Shown piece by piece: positions 37,501 through 50,700 of a DNA stretch of 64,000 bases (positions are counted from its first letter, which is position 1; the number at the start of each line of letters is the position of its first letter). Below the pieces are notes generated by a model. The model ran no database searches, had not been told where the DNA came from, and saw only the letters and a list, made by a program, of their open reading frames with translations. Position numbers and translations under genes: made by a program. This DNA comes from Riptortus pedestris (lineage: Eukaryota; Arthropoda; Insecta; Hemiptera; Alydidae), in NCBI GenBank assembly GCA_019009955.1, contig CM032233.1:12711001-12775000 (forward strand). Direction: 5' to 3'.

Positions 37501-38850
37501 TGTGTTTTCCGAGTATTGTTTAATTTATACAACTAAATAATGCAAATATGAATTATTGCTGGAAGGGGGGTGGGATTCAGCATTCACAATCACAAGGGGT
37601 CAGTGAAATGTCTTTCTTACTTTACCATAAAAATAATTTAATTCAGTTCTTTATAGTTAGTGAAAAACTTAGCATTTAAATCTTATTTTTCTTTGTTTAT
37701 TTATGTCTCCACTCTTTTGTGTACTGCAAATGGTCTTATGCACATGCATCATTACAACTCGGAAATAATTTTTTTTTTTTTCATTGAATGTCTCACATTC
37801 CTTTTTTACACAACTTATTATCAGTTCATTGTCAGAACTCATTTCTAGCTTTGGTTGATTTTTCTTGAACAGTAGATCAAGAAAAATCAACCAAGAGACT
37901 CAATGTTGTGTGTTAAATCCTTCAAAATGCTTTTAATAGTAACTGGTAAAGTCTAAATGTTTTTTAGAAATCAAATACAGCACTGATTTTAGAGTTTCTA
38001 CCTGAAAAACTTCATGGCAAACTTCTCTTAAAAAATTAAACAAAAAAAAAAATAAAAACAGGTATTCCTGTTCCTTCTCACTATCTGCCATCATTAATTC
38101 TGGCAGTATTGCTAGAATCTCAAATTGATTTGAGCTTGGTGTATGATGAACTTTAATAAACTTGGCCAATGTTCTAGTCTGTTCTGTCTCTTAAACAACA
38201 AATGATGTACAATTAGTTGTTTTAGAATGATCATTTATTTCTTAATTAATTGATATACATATATTGTTTCTGTTATGATACTTCCATTTTGCAGATTCTT
38301 ATTACCCCAACACTTATGCTGCAATTATTTTAGATCTCATTGTTCAAAACTACTTAAAAATATTGTGTATATTTAAAATGTGCATGAATAATTGATCTTT
38401 TATCCTTTTCTGTACTTTCACTGTCCTATTTTCTTTGGGTTAATTATCTCCACTGGTAGATTTAAACTCTCTTAAAATTGCGTGTTCTGTCAGTCAGCCT
38501 ATTCCAACGTACATATCTTTTGAATGAATAAACTGGTGTTCGTGCATTAGAACCTAGAGTAGTCTGCATAACATTTTATTAACCCTGGTTTTTTATGCCC
38601 CCCCCCCCCAGATAAAATTACAGCTATGTTTGCTCTGCTGGAATGGTTAAAGCACCTCTATAGGTGTCATATTTCCATGCCGGAGCCAGTGTATTCAGTG
38701 TGAATTTGAACTTTCATATGTTTTTTCAAATTCACCTCTTTCCATCAGCGATACTAAGAGGGTCAACAAAAGCTTCTTTTGAGTTAGAATATAGTTATAA
38801 GTAGTGAATTGATGGCACCACTGAGCGAGGGATTAGTTTGTATTAATTTA
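34530..38850. other. AT-rich stretch without a supported gene
   Basis: No exon with supporting motif seen. A G9 run near 36580, a GC-richer spot at 37288-37510 and a short hairpin at 37851-37894 are the only local signals. Confidence 0.5.
37851..37894. repeat. Perfect 18-bp inverted repeat with 8-bp loop
   Basis: TTGGTTGATTTTTCTTGA (37851-37868) and its exact complement (37877-37894). Too short for a typical animal microRNA precursor. It could fold in RNA or reflect a small insertion. Confidence 0.85.
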
Positions 38851-38902
38851 TTATTGTCATAATTTTCAAAATTTCAGAGGTATGAGGAATGAGAATGGAG
38901 AA

Positions 38903-39050
38903 AGATGTGATTGCTACTCTGTCTTAGATGAGGAGCAGTTGAAAACAATTGTTGAGGCTAGTTGAGCCATTCTATATGAAAGGTGTAATGAGCTCAGCAT
39001 GCATGCCCCTACAGTTTCTAGGCATCTTACCCAAATCATAAAGGTAAAAT
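38903..39050 (+). pseudogene. Mariner-type transposase, N-terminal helix-turn-helix fragment
   Basis: One frame reads LDEEQLKTIVEAS, a stop, AILYERCNELSMHAPTVSRH then LTQIIKVK, and stops again. DEEQL.xxxVEA and the TVSRHL..I.KVK recognition helix are typical of the mariner transposase DNA-binding domain. In-frame stops at two places and the missing catalytic part make it a fossil. Confidence 0.65.
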
Positions 39051-39059
39051 AAATAAAGT

Positions 39060-41115
39060 CCTGAACATTTTAAAAAAAAAAATTGCCTTACTGCTTCAAC
39101 TTTTGCTGCTTAACTTAAAGGTTATTGTTCATTTGTAACTTTTATTTCTTTTGGGTAATTTTTTATTTTTTAAATCATTTGCGCTTACAAATATTGCCTT
39201 AACATTTTATTGCTTTTAATATTCCTCTTTCTAACCAATGAATTATTTCTTCTCAAGCTAGCTTAATTGCTTTTAGGTTGTAGCTTTTGGAACCACTTGC
39301 TTATATCGCACGTTTGGAATGATTACGCACAATATTTATTTATTAGCACTAGAAATTCAGACTTTCCCCCCATCCTATACACTATTTTTCCTGGGGCACA
39401 TTACTTGCTGCTTGTACTCTAAATATGAAGAGCTAATTGTTTAAAAATAAATTGCTATTTATGAGTTTAGTAAACTTTTAATATCATAATTTTCAATTAT
39501 AAACAAATCTATTTGTTATTAACATTTTTATCTATAATGAAAATTAATTCACGAAAGTCCCTTGTTCTAATATGAACAGGCATTAAATGTCCTGAGAAAT
39601 TTGTTTTCCTATTTTATCTAGATACTACTAGAGTCTAAAATTAGCCTCAATAAGATAGTGATGATCTTAGCTCCTCATGGACATATTTAAAAAAATTACT
39701 TTTCTTGATTAAAAGAAAGGAAAGGAGTCATTAAATGTGTTATACAAACTTATTCCTCTGTGATGTTGCAGTTAGTGCTTCTGTTCAATAACAATCAGCT
39801 TTAGAGTCAGAAAAAGTGAATTACAAATAATACATTTCATTTTTTTATATTAACATCGGATTGAATGAATTTTGCATGATTGTTCCTTGTTTTTTAGTGT
39901 TTTTAATTCTTCTACACATTCAATTTCACTCTTTATTGGAGAGAAAAGGACGGTTCAGTTTGTCTGATTGTGACATTTCATCATTACCAATGATGGCAAC
40001 GAGATAAAATGTTAAATAATAACACTCATCCACTATATTCAGTTGCACATGCCTCTTAAAATACTAAGTACATTTTCACATTGTATAGAGAGGCAGCCTT
40101 TCATCACAAGGTTTTCAACAACACTGATTAGAATCAAGATAGATGTCTACCAGCAGTTGAATTTATAGTCAGTCGGTGATATAAATTTAGAATTATGGCT
40201 AAAACAAAAATTAACAATTTTGATTCCTGGATGGTAATTTTTACAAATAGTTGGTTTAGACACATTATTTCAGTTTTTTACTAACAGGTTTTCTGTTTCC
40301 CCCCCCCTTCTTTTTCCTTTCAGCTTGATAATATTCTTTTCTCTGCCAACAATTTTAACAAATTCCAAATTAAATTGATGCCTACAAGGGAAAGGATGAT
40401 CTATAAGAGAAGTTTTACCCTTGTACCATTGTTAATAAATTTAGAATAATGTTTTACTTGTTTTATTTTAATAACTCATTTTGTTCATTTAGCAATTCAT
40501 TGATTAGCAGTTGAGTGTTTATATTTGACCCTCTGCCTTCTCATCATCATAACTGTTTAGATTTGTCTGAAGCCAGTCAAATTGTACTTCAAACTCGTAT
40601 ATGAGCTGTGAATAGCTCACTTAGAAGCTTATTACTTATCACTATGAGATATTTGGGATACTTCATATACCAATTTTTGTAATGTTTAGCCTGGATAATG
40701 ACCCTGAGTTTAATGATTATGATGAGCACTCTCAATCATTTTAAACTATTGCTTTAGGCTCCCAATCTAGGCTACAATATTGTAAGTGCCACACACCCAG
40801 AGATTACATGCTAAACTTTATTAGCTGTGCAGCTACGGGGCTTTAAGATTGGGCTTCCAACCACCCCCCACCCCCTGTGTGGTGCCCACAGAGATTTGTG
40901 ATGCAACTGAGAAGCTAGAAGAATAAAGAAGTGTGATTTTTGGTCTATGATATCACTATAATTCGACAGGCAATTCATTGAGCTAGTCCATTTGTGTGAG
41001 AGCCCACAGGACTTCATGGGTTGTACACCTGAATATTTTCCTTTCTTTTTTCCCCTTTGTATTTGAAAGTCTAAATATTAGACAATGAATCAATAATGAA
41101 AGCAATGACAGCCAT
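39060..41115. other. AT-rich stretch without a recognisable gene
   Basis: No motif, RNA gene or named repeat seen. Confidence 0.5.
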
Positions 41116-41123
41116 AAGGGGAT

Positions 41124-41652
41124 GTACGATCTCGAGCAGAAGCCTGTTCTATTGTTCATAGGAAAGAGAGAAAACAAGATGATGCTAAAGCCCTCTCAAG
41201 GCGGCCATGCCACGTCGAGTACAAGGATTGTACAAAAGCCGAGAAAGAGGAATGCGTCATTGATGTACGACTCAGCCGTGTTGGCTCAGGAAGAGACTGG
41301 TCGACGGTGCAGGAGGGCGACCCTACTCTGGCTAAGAAGGACAATAGAAGGCCGACCCGTTATGAAATATTGGACCGCACTAAAATTACCAGTAACAAGA
41401 TGAACGGATAGAGCAACAAATACGGAAGGACTAATGGTTCTACTATTTAACCCACAACGCAAGAAAGGATTATTCCCTAAATTGCAAACACACTGGGAGG
41501 GACCTTACAAGGTGATCAAGAGATTGAACGACGTAGTCTACAGGATACAGAGATACCACAATCCGAGGTCTAAAATGAATGTGGTTCACCTAGAGTGACT
41601 AGACAAGTATGGCACCGGCGATATTGAGCCTATTCGGGACGAAAAGGCTTAA
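41124..41652 (+). pseudogene. Ty3/gypsy retrotransposon pol 3' end, internally deleted
   Basis: Frame 41124-41411 reads ...DDAKALSRRPCHVEYKDC..., the end of the RNase H-like region, and then the linker before integrase (VQEGDPTLAKKDNRRPTRYE). A +1 shift at about 41407 opens the C-terminal integrase module, with LFNPQRKKGLFPKLQ and WEGPYKVIKRLNDVVYRIQ. It reaches an in-frame TGA (41596) in the motif VVHLE and a TAA at 41650. The zinc-binding and catalytic core of integrase is absent between the two frames, so this copy is deleted and inactive. Confidence 0.8.
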
Positions 41653-41663
41653 GTGGGCGGCAG

Positions 41664-41925
41664 TGTTGCAAAATTTAAATACATGAAAAATTAAACAGAG
41701 GTAGTCACGTATTTGGGAAGTATGAAGTAGATCAAAGAAGCCGACAGGTGTTCGAGTCCTGTTCTGGAAGTGTTAAGGGCCTTACCTTTGATGTTTGCCG
41801 ACAACCTATATAAAAACCGGCCCGCCGCGAGTTTAGTTAGTTTTGTTCTCAGCTGTTTTCAAGTAATCATCAGTGCGACAGTGCAGTGCGGTAAAGTGTT
41901 TTATGTGAATATTTTTTTCTGTGGT
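41664..41925 (+). repeat. Gypsy long terminal repeat, 3' truncated
   Basis: Follows the pol end and a purine-rich tract (AAGTGGGCGGCAG). Starts TGTTGCAAAATTTAAATACA, includes a TATA-like CTATATAAAAACC (about 41811) and ends in the GTGCAGTGCGGTAAAGTG part, after which similarity to the full LTR at 60830-61442 stops. Confidence 0.75.
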
Positions 41926-41929
41926 TTTT

Positions 41930-42398
41930 GGTAGTTAACCTAGTTTAACTTTCTTTTTTTAAACTTAATTTTTTCCTGAACCCAACAGTTCCAAATCTAC
42001 TTGTCCATTGCTTTTAATGAGACTTAGAAAAATGAGTCTACAAGATTTATGTCAAACAACAACAGTTTTATTTAATGCTAATTAATATTTGTGTTTTTCC
42101 ATTAAAAGTATACACAGCATTATTCTAATTTCTTTATCAAAATTTAGCATTGATTCCATTTTTATTATTCTTAATTACAAACAAAAATATATCATTGTTT
42201 CTTGTTGTATATTTTAATACTGAATGGTAAATCACTTTTGAATTTTTATCATAAAGATGTTTTCTTTTGTTAACCCTGCCAATAGGTATTGTGGCCAAAA
42301 ACCATACAAGGTCAATAAAAGTGTTCAATGAAAATAATCTTATATTCAATTACATTCATCCTAAATCTCTGAAAAACTTTCCATAAATTGCTACAGTA

Positions 42399-42455
<57 letters not shown>

Positions 42456-43230
42456 TGATCTGTTAGTGTAACCAGAAAAAAAGAAAGAAAAAAAAACAGT
42501 TTCTCTAATGACCCTGAAAAGTTTTACTTTAAATGTTTTTAAGCTTTACTGATATGCAGAGGCAGTAGAACATTTCTTGAATGGTCAGTCAATCAGTGAA
42601 AGTATGCTTTTCTGGATGGGTATATTAATTTTTCAACTGGGTTAGGCTTTCATATAAATCAAAAATATCAGTATTTTGTGAAACTACCCAGAAGACCAGT
42701 GAGGAAATGCTACATCCTTCAGAGCAGCATACAACTGCCCTATTTAGAGCAGTGTGTACAGAATTCCTTGAAGGATTATAAATTTGTATGTTTTGTTGAT
42801 TAAAATATTTTCTACATCGTCCCATCAACTGCATACTTCTTATTAACTAACATAATAAATGGGCCAAAAGTATTATTATTATTTTTTAATTCTACTAATA
42901 TTTCAATTCACCTGGTTTTTGAAGATTGTACTGTATTGACTAATGGAGGCATTTACTTAAAATGAAAGTTTTTAATTTTATGTTAATGGTTTCCTATGGT
43001 ATCACTGTAATTTTTAAGTAAATTTATAGAAGCTTGGGAGGATTTGTTGGAAGTGTTATTGGTAATTGTTGTAATGTTTTGTGGATTTAATTCTGCATGG
43101 GAAATGGTAAGGACTCATTGCAATACTACTAATAATTAAAATGTTTAAAAACTCGTTGAACCCCTGTGGGAGTATACCTTAACTAGTAACGTATTCTATT
43201 TTTTAGTCTACATTGCTGGGAAAGATTTTC
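41930..43230. other. Non-coding stretch with TA microsatellite at 42401-42452
   Basis: Apart from the (AT)n tract nothing recognisable was seen. Confidence 0.5.
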
Positions 43231-43239
43231 ATTCAGCGA

Positions 43240-44720
43240 AGATCAGCTGTTTGCTCCAGCGGTCTGATTTTTTTCTGATGTGCAAATTTTTGACGGAAAT
43301 GTGTCCATCAGGCAGTGCTTTTAGTTTGGTTAGCTACCTCCATTAAATCATCTGTTTTTGTTTTTTAATTACTGCTTTCCACGTTTCGGAGAGTATAACA
43401 CCATCTTTGGGAGCTAGTCTTGTTCAAAGGCGATCTTCTCTATGTAGAAGTTTTGGCTCGTTGAATTTAATTTGGTGAGAACAAATACTTGTGTGCCTAG
43501 CTATGGCAGACACTTTTAATCAGTGATATGTGATATGTCAGATCAGCCATGTGTTGGCAGTCTTCTTTCCAGTCTGTCCCACATAAACTTTACCGGAATC
43601 ACAGGGTATCAAATAGACATCACTATCTTGTAAAACTTGGGCGTCTTAGGGCTTTTTATATATTCATTGAATATTTTGTATGGTTTAAATAATGTCCGTA
43701 AATTATTATTCTTGCCAATCTTTCATAAGTCCCTGCTATTTAAGGAAGAATTACAGTGTTCAATGGGTTAACTTGAGTATTTTCATTTTGGACCTTAGTA
43801 ATTTCCAGTTTCTTTTAAATTTGTCTGAATACTAATGTTACTTCCCTTTTTATGTAGCCATTATAGTGTAGTTCTTCTTTTAGACGTATTATTCCATTTT
43901 TTAAATGTGTTTGCTACATAATGAAATAGCTTTGTTTACTAATGTATGGATAATGCCATATTATGGGGCTGGGTAGTGGTGGGATGAAACATTTAGATAC
44001 CTACCTGTTGCTGTTGTCTTTCTATAAACTGTGCAACTGAATTTATTATTGCCCTCTTTAATTATTAAAAGTTTGACAAAAGGTATTTTTCCTTCATTTT
44101 CTAATCCCATGTTCAATTTGATCTGTTTGTTCAAGAAGTTGAAAAAATGCATTATTTACTCCTTGCCGTGTGGCCAAATTATAAAGCTTATAATTATAAG
44201 GCTTTCAAATCTTCCATAAAGAGATTGGCCACAATTGATGACAGGGGGCTTCCCATAGCTAGTCATAGTTTGTGTTGTATATGTTATTGTCATATTGATA
44301 ATAACGTGAAGTTAATACTAGTTCAAATAGATCAAACATCTCGTTATTTAACAATCCTTTCTTTTTTACTAGGTCAATGGAGTCTTGTACTGGGACGTTA
44401 GTAAATAATGACTCGACATCAAAGCTTGCTAATATGTCAGAAACCGTTATTTCAACATTTTTTAGAAGTTCCACTAGGTGGGTAGAGTTTTTAATGTACG
44501 ATGGTGTGTGACCTATGAACGTGCTCAAATTGCGGACTAATGCTTTGCTGGGTTGGTATATTGGTGCACCGATCATAGATATTATATTATCATAGATACT
44601 ATATATTAACATATTGTCTACTTTTCTGACAAAAGTTGCAGTATACCTTCTCTTAATGTGTTCCCTACTTCCCTCATTTATAAGGTAAGTTTGGATGGGA
44701 TAACATCTCTTTCCTCTCCC
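43240..44720 (-). pseudogene. Penelope-like retroelement, RT plus GIY-YIG endonuclease, defective
   Basis: The - strand frame 44612-44259 reads ISMIGAPIYQPSKALVRNL, then ILASFDVESLFTNVPVQDS and ELVLTSRYYQYDN, the characteristic fingers/palm blocks of Penelope-like reverse transcriptase. After one stop comes MGSPLSSIVANLFME (about 44240-44190). Next follow IWPHGKE and the thumb block (FLNKQIKLNMGLENEGKIPF and YRKTTATGRYLNVSSHHYP, 44152-43961). The Y-V-D-D catalytic block that belongs between them is missing. Near 43640-43580 VYLIPCDSGKVYVGQTG is the GIY-YIG endonuclease signature. Stops and deletions show that it is dead. Confidence 0.85.
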
Positions 44721-44729
44721 AGTAAAACC

Positions 44730-45760
44730 TTATTGGTATGAACTTTTTTTAATTTATTATTTTTTTGTTGTCATTTGAATTGTTTTTGTTTTTCCTGTTA
44801 ATTTTAAACATTTAAGTCCCTAATGACTTAACTTTTGTTTGTTTCTAATCTTTCCTTAGATAATTATTGTGATAGAATAATTTGGTTATTTAATTATTCC
44901 TCAGCTTTGATAGGTGAATACAGCAATCAGATTTTAGTACGATTGCATTTCTGAGTACATATACATTCAAAACATTGGCTAATTTTGTCTCTGTCCATTT
45001 TTTCGACATCTTGATTATTATCTGCTAATTCTTTGAATTTAAAAGTTTAATAATGTGGCCTTCAATACTTTATTTCACTATTCTAATTTTGTCTCTTCTT
45101 TGCTCTCTAATGCAAATACTTTGATTCTTAACTTTCGTGATTACAATAAGTAATAAGGCAGCTCTGAACATCTTGCAGATACATTCATGGTATTATTGAG
45201 CTTAATTTATGAGTATCTGAATGCAACAAAACAAAAAAAAATTATTTTAGTCCCATTTTGTAAGTGTGAATAGTCTAATGTAATATTAAATTGAATTAGT
45301 AGAGATTATGCTTCTTGTAACATGTTAGAAAAGTTGAGTGATATTTTAAAAATATTCTTGATATAAATTGCCCAAGAGTTTTACCCACAGCCTCAAGAAA
45401 TCCACCAGCCACAACAGTTCCACTCACTTCCTTAGCATGAAATTGTTAACAACAATTTCATCTTTTCTTATTCAATTGATGATAGCAGTTTAATTATAGC
45501 GAACCATTTTAGCTGTTCCTGAGAATTTTTGTTTAACCTTTCAGTTATTTCTTTCTGTAATATTTTTTTTAAATAAATTTAATATTTAACATCTAAGATT
45601 GCTGAGGCTACCATTCGGTTTTGGGAATGCTTACGGCTCTAATTACAACAAATCTTTTGCACTATGCTTGTCTACCTCTTTTTTTTTTTTACAATGATAA
45701 TATATGACTTCTGCATTTGTTTTTGAAATATTGACCAGAGACGTGTTCTAATTTTTGTTG
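44730..45760. other. AT-rich stretch upstream of the InR start exon
   Basis: No upstream InR exon could be fixed. A perfect 11-bp inverted repeat ATGAAATTGTT with 3-base spacer lies at 45437-45461. Confidence 0.5.
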
Positions 45761-45765
45761 TCCAG

Positions 45766-45906
45766 GTGAAACAATGGTTAGGAAATGGTTATGCAGTAAT
45801 GGAGCTATCTGGTACCTCCTTTTTGTCCTCTTCTGTGCTCAGTCGTTTATACTCCACACTGATGCACTTCGAACTACTGACATCACCATAAGAAAAGAAC
45901 CTGGAA
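45766..45906 (+). CDS. InR: InR coding exon 1: start codon and signal peptide
   Basis: The exon opens after an AG acceptor (45764-45765), has 8 untranslated bases, then ATG at 45774. It encodes 44 residues with a hydrophobic core [15 protein letters not shown]; cleavage is plausible near TDA at residues 29-31. It ends in phase 1 before a consensus GTAAGT donor. Upstream untranslated exons and the promoter were not identified. Confidence 0.9.
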
Positions 45907-47199
45907 GTAAGTATTTGATTTTATTAATTTTTAAATACCTGCATGTCTTCTTTATAATACCGATTTTATGAATTTAATCCTTATATTGGGTGAGGGCTTA
46001 CCTCTCATAGCTTTTAGTGTAGCTTATAAGGTTAGCATATCTCTATTTTATGCAGTTTTTGTATGTGACTTTCTTATCCATGTATATTGATTTATTTTTT
46101 TGGCGGCCTGTTTCTCTTTAGCAATTACTTAACAGTTTTCCTCAACCTCAATTCATTGCTCATTATTATACATACATTCTGAAGTGGGCTTTTTTCTATT
46201 TACATGTCTTTTATTTAAAAAAAAAAAAAATACATTTAAAACCTTATTTTGTATTCGCAAAGGTTTTACTACTTTTTGGTTCTAAAATTCAGTTGTCTTG
46301 GACCTTTCTCTGAGATACTACAATCAAATACAAGCTTCTATTAAATCACCAAAATTTGTATTTTTAAGTGAAATATAATAAAGAAAAACAAATAATATTA
46401 ATTTACACTTTATTGGGAATTGGTTTGTGAATGTTTATCTAGATTGCAAAAAGTGTATTTTAGATTTATTTGGTATAAAATAACCTTCTTCTGCCTCTGT
46501 ACGAACCAGATGGATTTTCATTTCTAATAAATGCCTCTTAATTGAGGCCACTGATGCACTGCGAATAAATAATATATCATAATTACTATAAATACACAGT
46601 TGCTGATGTTTGTTTGCAATATAGTAAATTTAGTAATGATGACAAATTTCAACAGCCCAGGATTTGAGATAGCTATTATTGGTATTTATATGTAGTTAGT
46701 AATTCAGGAAAGTGGACCTATTTCATAAATTAGGGTACTGCTTCTAATTTACATTTTTATCATACCCAAAAGGATAGCGGTCCTTAGGTACACTGGAGTA
46801 AACCGGTTGCAATTAGGTACCCTGCTACCAAACAAAAATAAGTAAAATCTGCACAGATTATTACCACATTTAATGAGAAATTTGTTTCTAGAAAGTTTTT
46901 CTCATTTATCTAAAACTGTCATTATTTTTTCTATTTAGAATTTAATGAAAGAACAATATTTGTAAAATTCTTGGTTTAAAGAAAAATGGATTTGAATTTG
47001 ATGCTGTAGCTGGTGTAACAACCTTATGCACATAGGCTGTTATAATATTCCAAAAGCATCAATATTTCTCTCCCCCCTTGTAAGAGCATTAGCTGTTATA
47101 TTAAAATGTTCAACGTGTGTCAAACAGGATTAAATAAAAATAAAAAAGAAAGAATGAAATTTCAACAGACAGAATTTGTTAGTTCTTGCATTAAGTCAT

Positions 47200-47268
<69 letters not shown>

Positions 47269-47676
47269 CCACATTATATACTATTTATTCATTCATAACC
47301 TCTCTGTATTATATTTTTCAGTTTGCCAGAGCACAGACATACGGAATTCAGTTAGCATGTTTTCTCAACTCAGTGGGTGCCATGTTGTTGAAGGATTTGT
47401 GCGAATTGTACTTATAGATACCGCCAATGAAACAGACTATGCTAACATCTCCTTTCCTGAACTCAAAGAAATAACTGGTTATCTACTATTATACCGTGTT
47501 AATGGACTTCGTTCATTAGGAAAACTTTTTCCTAATTTGTCTGTTATTAGAGGAAACACATTATTTGTTAATTATGCTCTGGTCGTTTTTGAAATGCTAC
47601 ATTTACAGGTATTCATAAATATGTTCAACTAACTTGAAATTAATGTATATATAAATAAATAAATAAATAAATATAA

Positions 47677-47744
<68 letters not shown>

Positions 47745-50700
47745 TGAAAAGCTACCCTTCCTTTCTTCCTATTATGAAGTCTTCTGAAACAAAAGTCTTC
47801 TAATGGGTCAAATTTATAATGAAAATAGTATTTTTTATTTGATTTGAATCAAATTAACTTTTTAAAATATGCAATGTAGGCTGCGATGAGGTGCAGCATT
47901 ATTTGATGCTTGTTTTTAGTATTCCACTAAAGAGAAGTACATATGTGTATGCTCTCACACACTTCAAATTATTAATGTTTATTAATCTAATTTGATATTG
48001 ATTTATTTAGAATTAACTTAATTAGAAGCCCCTGGATTCATGGATCATAACTAGTCACTTCGTATCATCATTCCCTTTAAAAGTTTATTTATTGTTCCTA
48101 TACAATTTATAGTGATGTTTTTTTTCAGGAACAAAACCATCCATCATAAAAATGCTTGAGATCACTCTAAATAGATCTTAGAATAGTAGGGTTCCTTTGG
48201 ATCAACCCCTCATGAAAGCCTATATTGACAAATTGGGGAACGTCCACTAAAACCCTAATATGATATATTTACCCTGTAGTGATCTGGCTGTGACAATAGG
48301 CAGTGGAATCTGGAAAACATAGAATAATTCTCACAACCAAATCACGTAAAAAGAATGTAGGAAGGGATTTACCAACAATTGACTCTTAATCAAATTTAAA
48401 TAAATACACATTTATTTATAATTAAAAGTCCACTAATATTAAATATTATATTTAAAATAAGAGAAATACACCTTTTAAAGTGATATAATTGGGACACTTA
48501 TGACTAATTAAACTATGTTCCAAAGATATAGCACTTAGCTATCCTTTCTCGAATTCGCCTTTATATAGCCTCAGGTAGACTTTGCACCTGCTGATCATAT
48601 ATGATCAAAAATACTTCTAAATGTAATTTAATTATCGTAATTCACATCTTGAATATTGTTTAATGTATTAACTTCAAGGGCTATGAAATTATTATAAAAA
48701 TCGAATGACATTAACTACCAAAATGCCAGACCACAGGGGAGGAGGTAACCTAAAATTGGATGAAACTCTAAATTACAGGTTCAAAACCCTACATGTAAAT
48801 ACTCATAAATAATAATCTAACTGAGCTTTGTGCTGGGCATTGTTCAAATTATAAACAAGATAAGGTCTTTTATGACTGGTACATGTAATGCAATCTCAGA
48901 TTTATTGCAACCACTCAAAAGTCAGATTTACATAAAGGGTGTACAAAAAGAAAATCCTGTACCAAACACAATAAATTTCATGAATGCAATACATGAGTAA
49001 AGGTTGCTTGAAAAACTATTTTGTGCCCAAAAGATATGTCTGAATAAACTTATGCTTGCGTCTATCTATAACAATAGCCGTCCCACTCTGACAAAACTAT
49101 AAAAAAGTAGAGAAAAACTTTCTTCTAATTACGTCCACAGCCATTCCAACTATGATAAAATATAATCAAATTCACTCTTTGAACAAATAGGTTCATGCTT
49201 GATTTTTTATTACTTTACTGTCTTGCAACATGACATTGACAAATATGTACACAAGGTGAACATGAAACTCAACCATGACTACTCAAAATCCAAAAAAATG
49301 AAGTTCTACCTTAAATAAATGAAGTAAACACATGTTTATTGTTGTATATACTATATACCCGAATAATGTGAAAACCAGGAAAGCACCAATGGCACGAAAG
49401 TATATGATGGATGTGGATTAATTATGGTCCTTGAAGGACTTGTGCTTATGTTTCCATCAATCTGGACCATTCTTCAAAGCCTCTTCTGTTGTGGATTCTA
49501 ACCCTTGCAAGGTTATACCAAGGTCACCTGGGCATGGCTCTCTTTCAAACTCCTACAGGGCTACCATAAATTATTCCTTGGGTAGCCTGTGGGATTCTAC
49601 CCCCTCCATATTTTTTAAGCGCAGTAGTCTGTCCTTAATAGGAATATTGATGCCTTGTTCACTATACAGTTTCATTATTCCAGCCCTACTTCTGATGCAC
49701 AATCTGTGTCACTCTTTGAAGCCTCAAAATATTTTTCTTAAGGATCTTCTTTCCCAAACTAGCAGTGCTCTCATGCCTTCCTACATAAGAGTCTACGTTT
49801 CACTGTCATACATGATTATGGGTCTAAAACAGTTTTGCATATATGCACTGTTCCTTTTTGAGAGTTGTTATTGAATCGGAGACCTTCCAATCCAAAGTCC
49901 AGTATAGTTGCTCCATATGTTACAAACCACACCCTCCATAAAGATCTTAACCCTTTCCTTGCCCAAAGCCACTATAGTTAATATTCCAATTGTAAAGGAC
50001 CTAATTCCCTTAAGATTCAGAAAATTCCACAGTAGGCTATACAATCATCCTAATCCAGAAGTCCTAGCCCTTTCCAGTACCACTCATCCATATTCCCCTC
50101 TACGGTGCCTCAAGAGACAATGGCCCTGAGAAGTGTAAAGTGAAGTGATAGCAGTGGCTATTTTCTTATCAAGTGCCATTCCTCCTTAGCTGTTGACTTC
50201 CTTGCCAGGCAGAGAGAGGCTGCTCCTCTCATTGTGGTGAATAGGTGTGGCTTCTGTCAGGAGTGATGGAGGGACTACTGTATTGTACATATATCACACA
50301 TTACCAAATGCATTTAAATGCAGGCTCTAATATTCTTAATAAAATAACAAATAGAAGAGTTATTGAATCGGAGAGCCTTCTGCAAGGCATAGACTCATCT
50401 AGTCCTACTACCATTCTAGATACCTATGATATTGCTCTCCATTACCATTCCACCCACCCAGGCACAGAATGATTCCAATTATTGTTGGTACTGTCTAGAC
50501 AAACTGGGTAATAGAATGGCTACAGACAGACACAAAACTGAGTGAAATAAAACGCCCATGAACAGCCGTCAACTAATCAAGGCTGATGAATAGTAGTAGG
50601 TCTTATTTGCTTGAAGTGAGCAATGCCCACTTCACTATATATTCTTATTGCCTGACAACCAATAATTTGTAAGTACATCCATATATCCTCACAAAACTTT

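Noticed and set aside
37288..37510. GC-richer spot as a possible 5' untranslated exon of InR
   Set aside because: No donor/acceptor pair or motif that ties it to the gene.
41746..41765. GTTCGAGTCC, a tRNA B-box-like string
   Set aside because: It lies in the gypsy LTR with no tRNA-like fold or A box at the right distance.
49431..49874. 147-codon open frame on the + strand in InR intron 2
   Set aside because: The - strand of the same bases carries LINE reverse-transcriptase-like blocks; the + frame has no motif.
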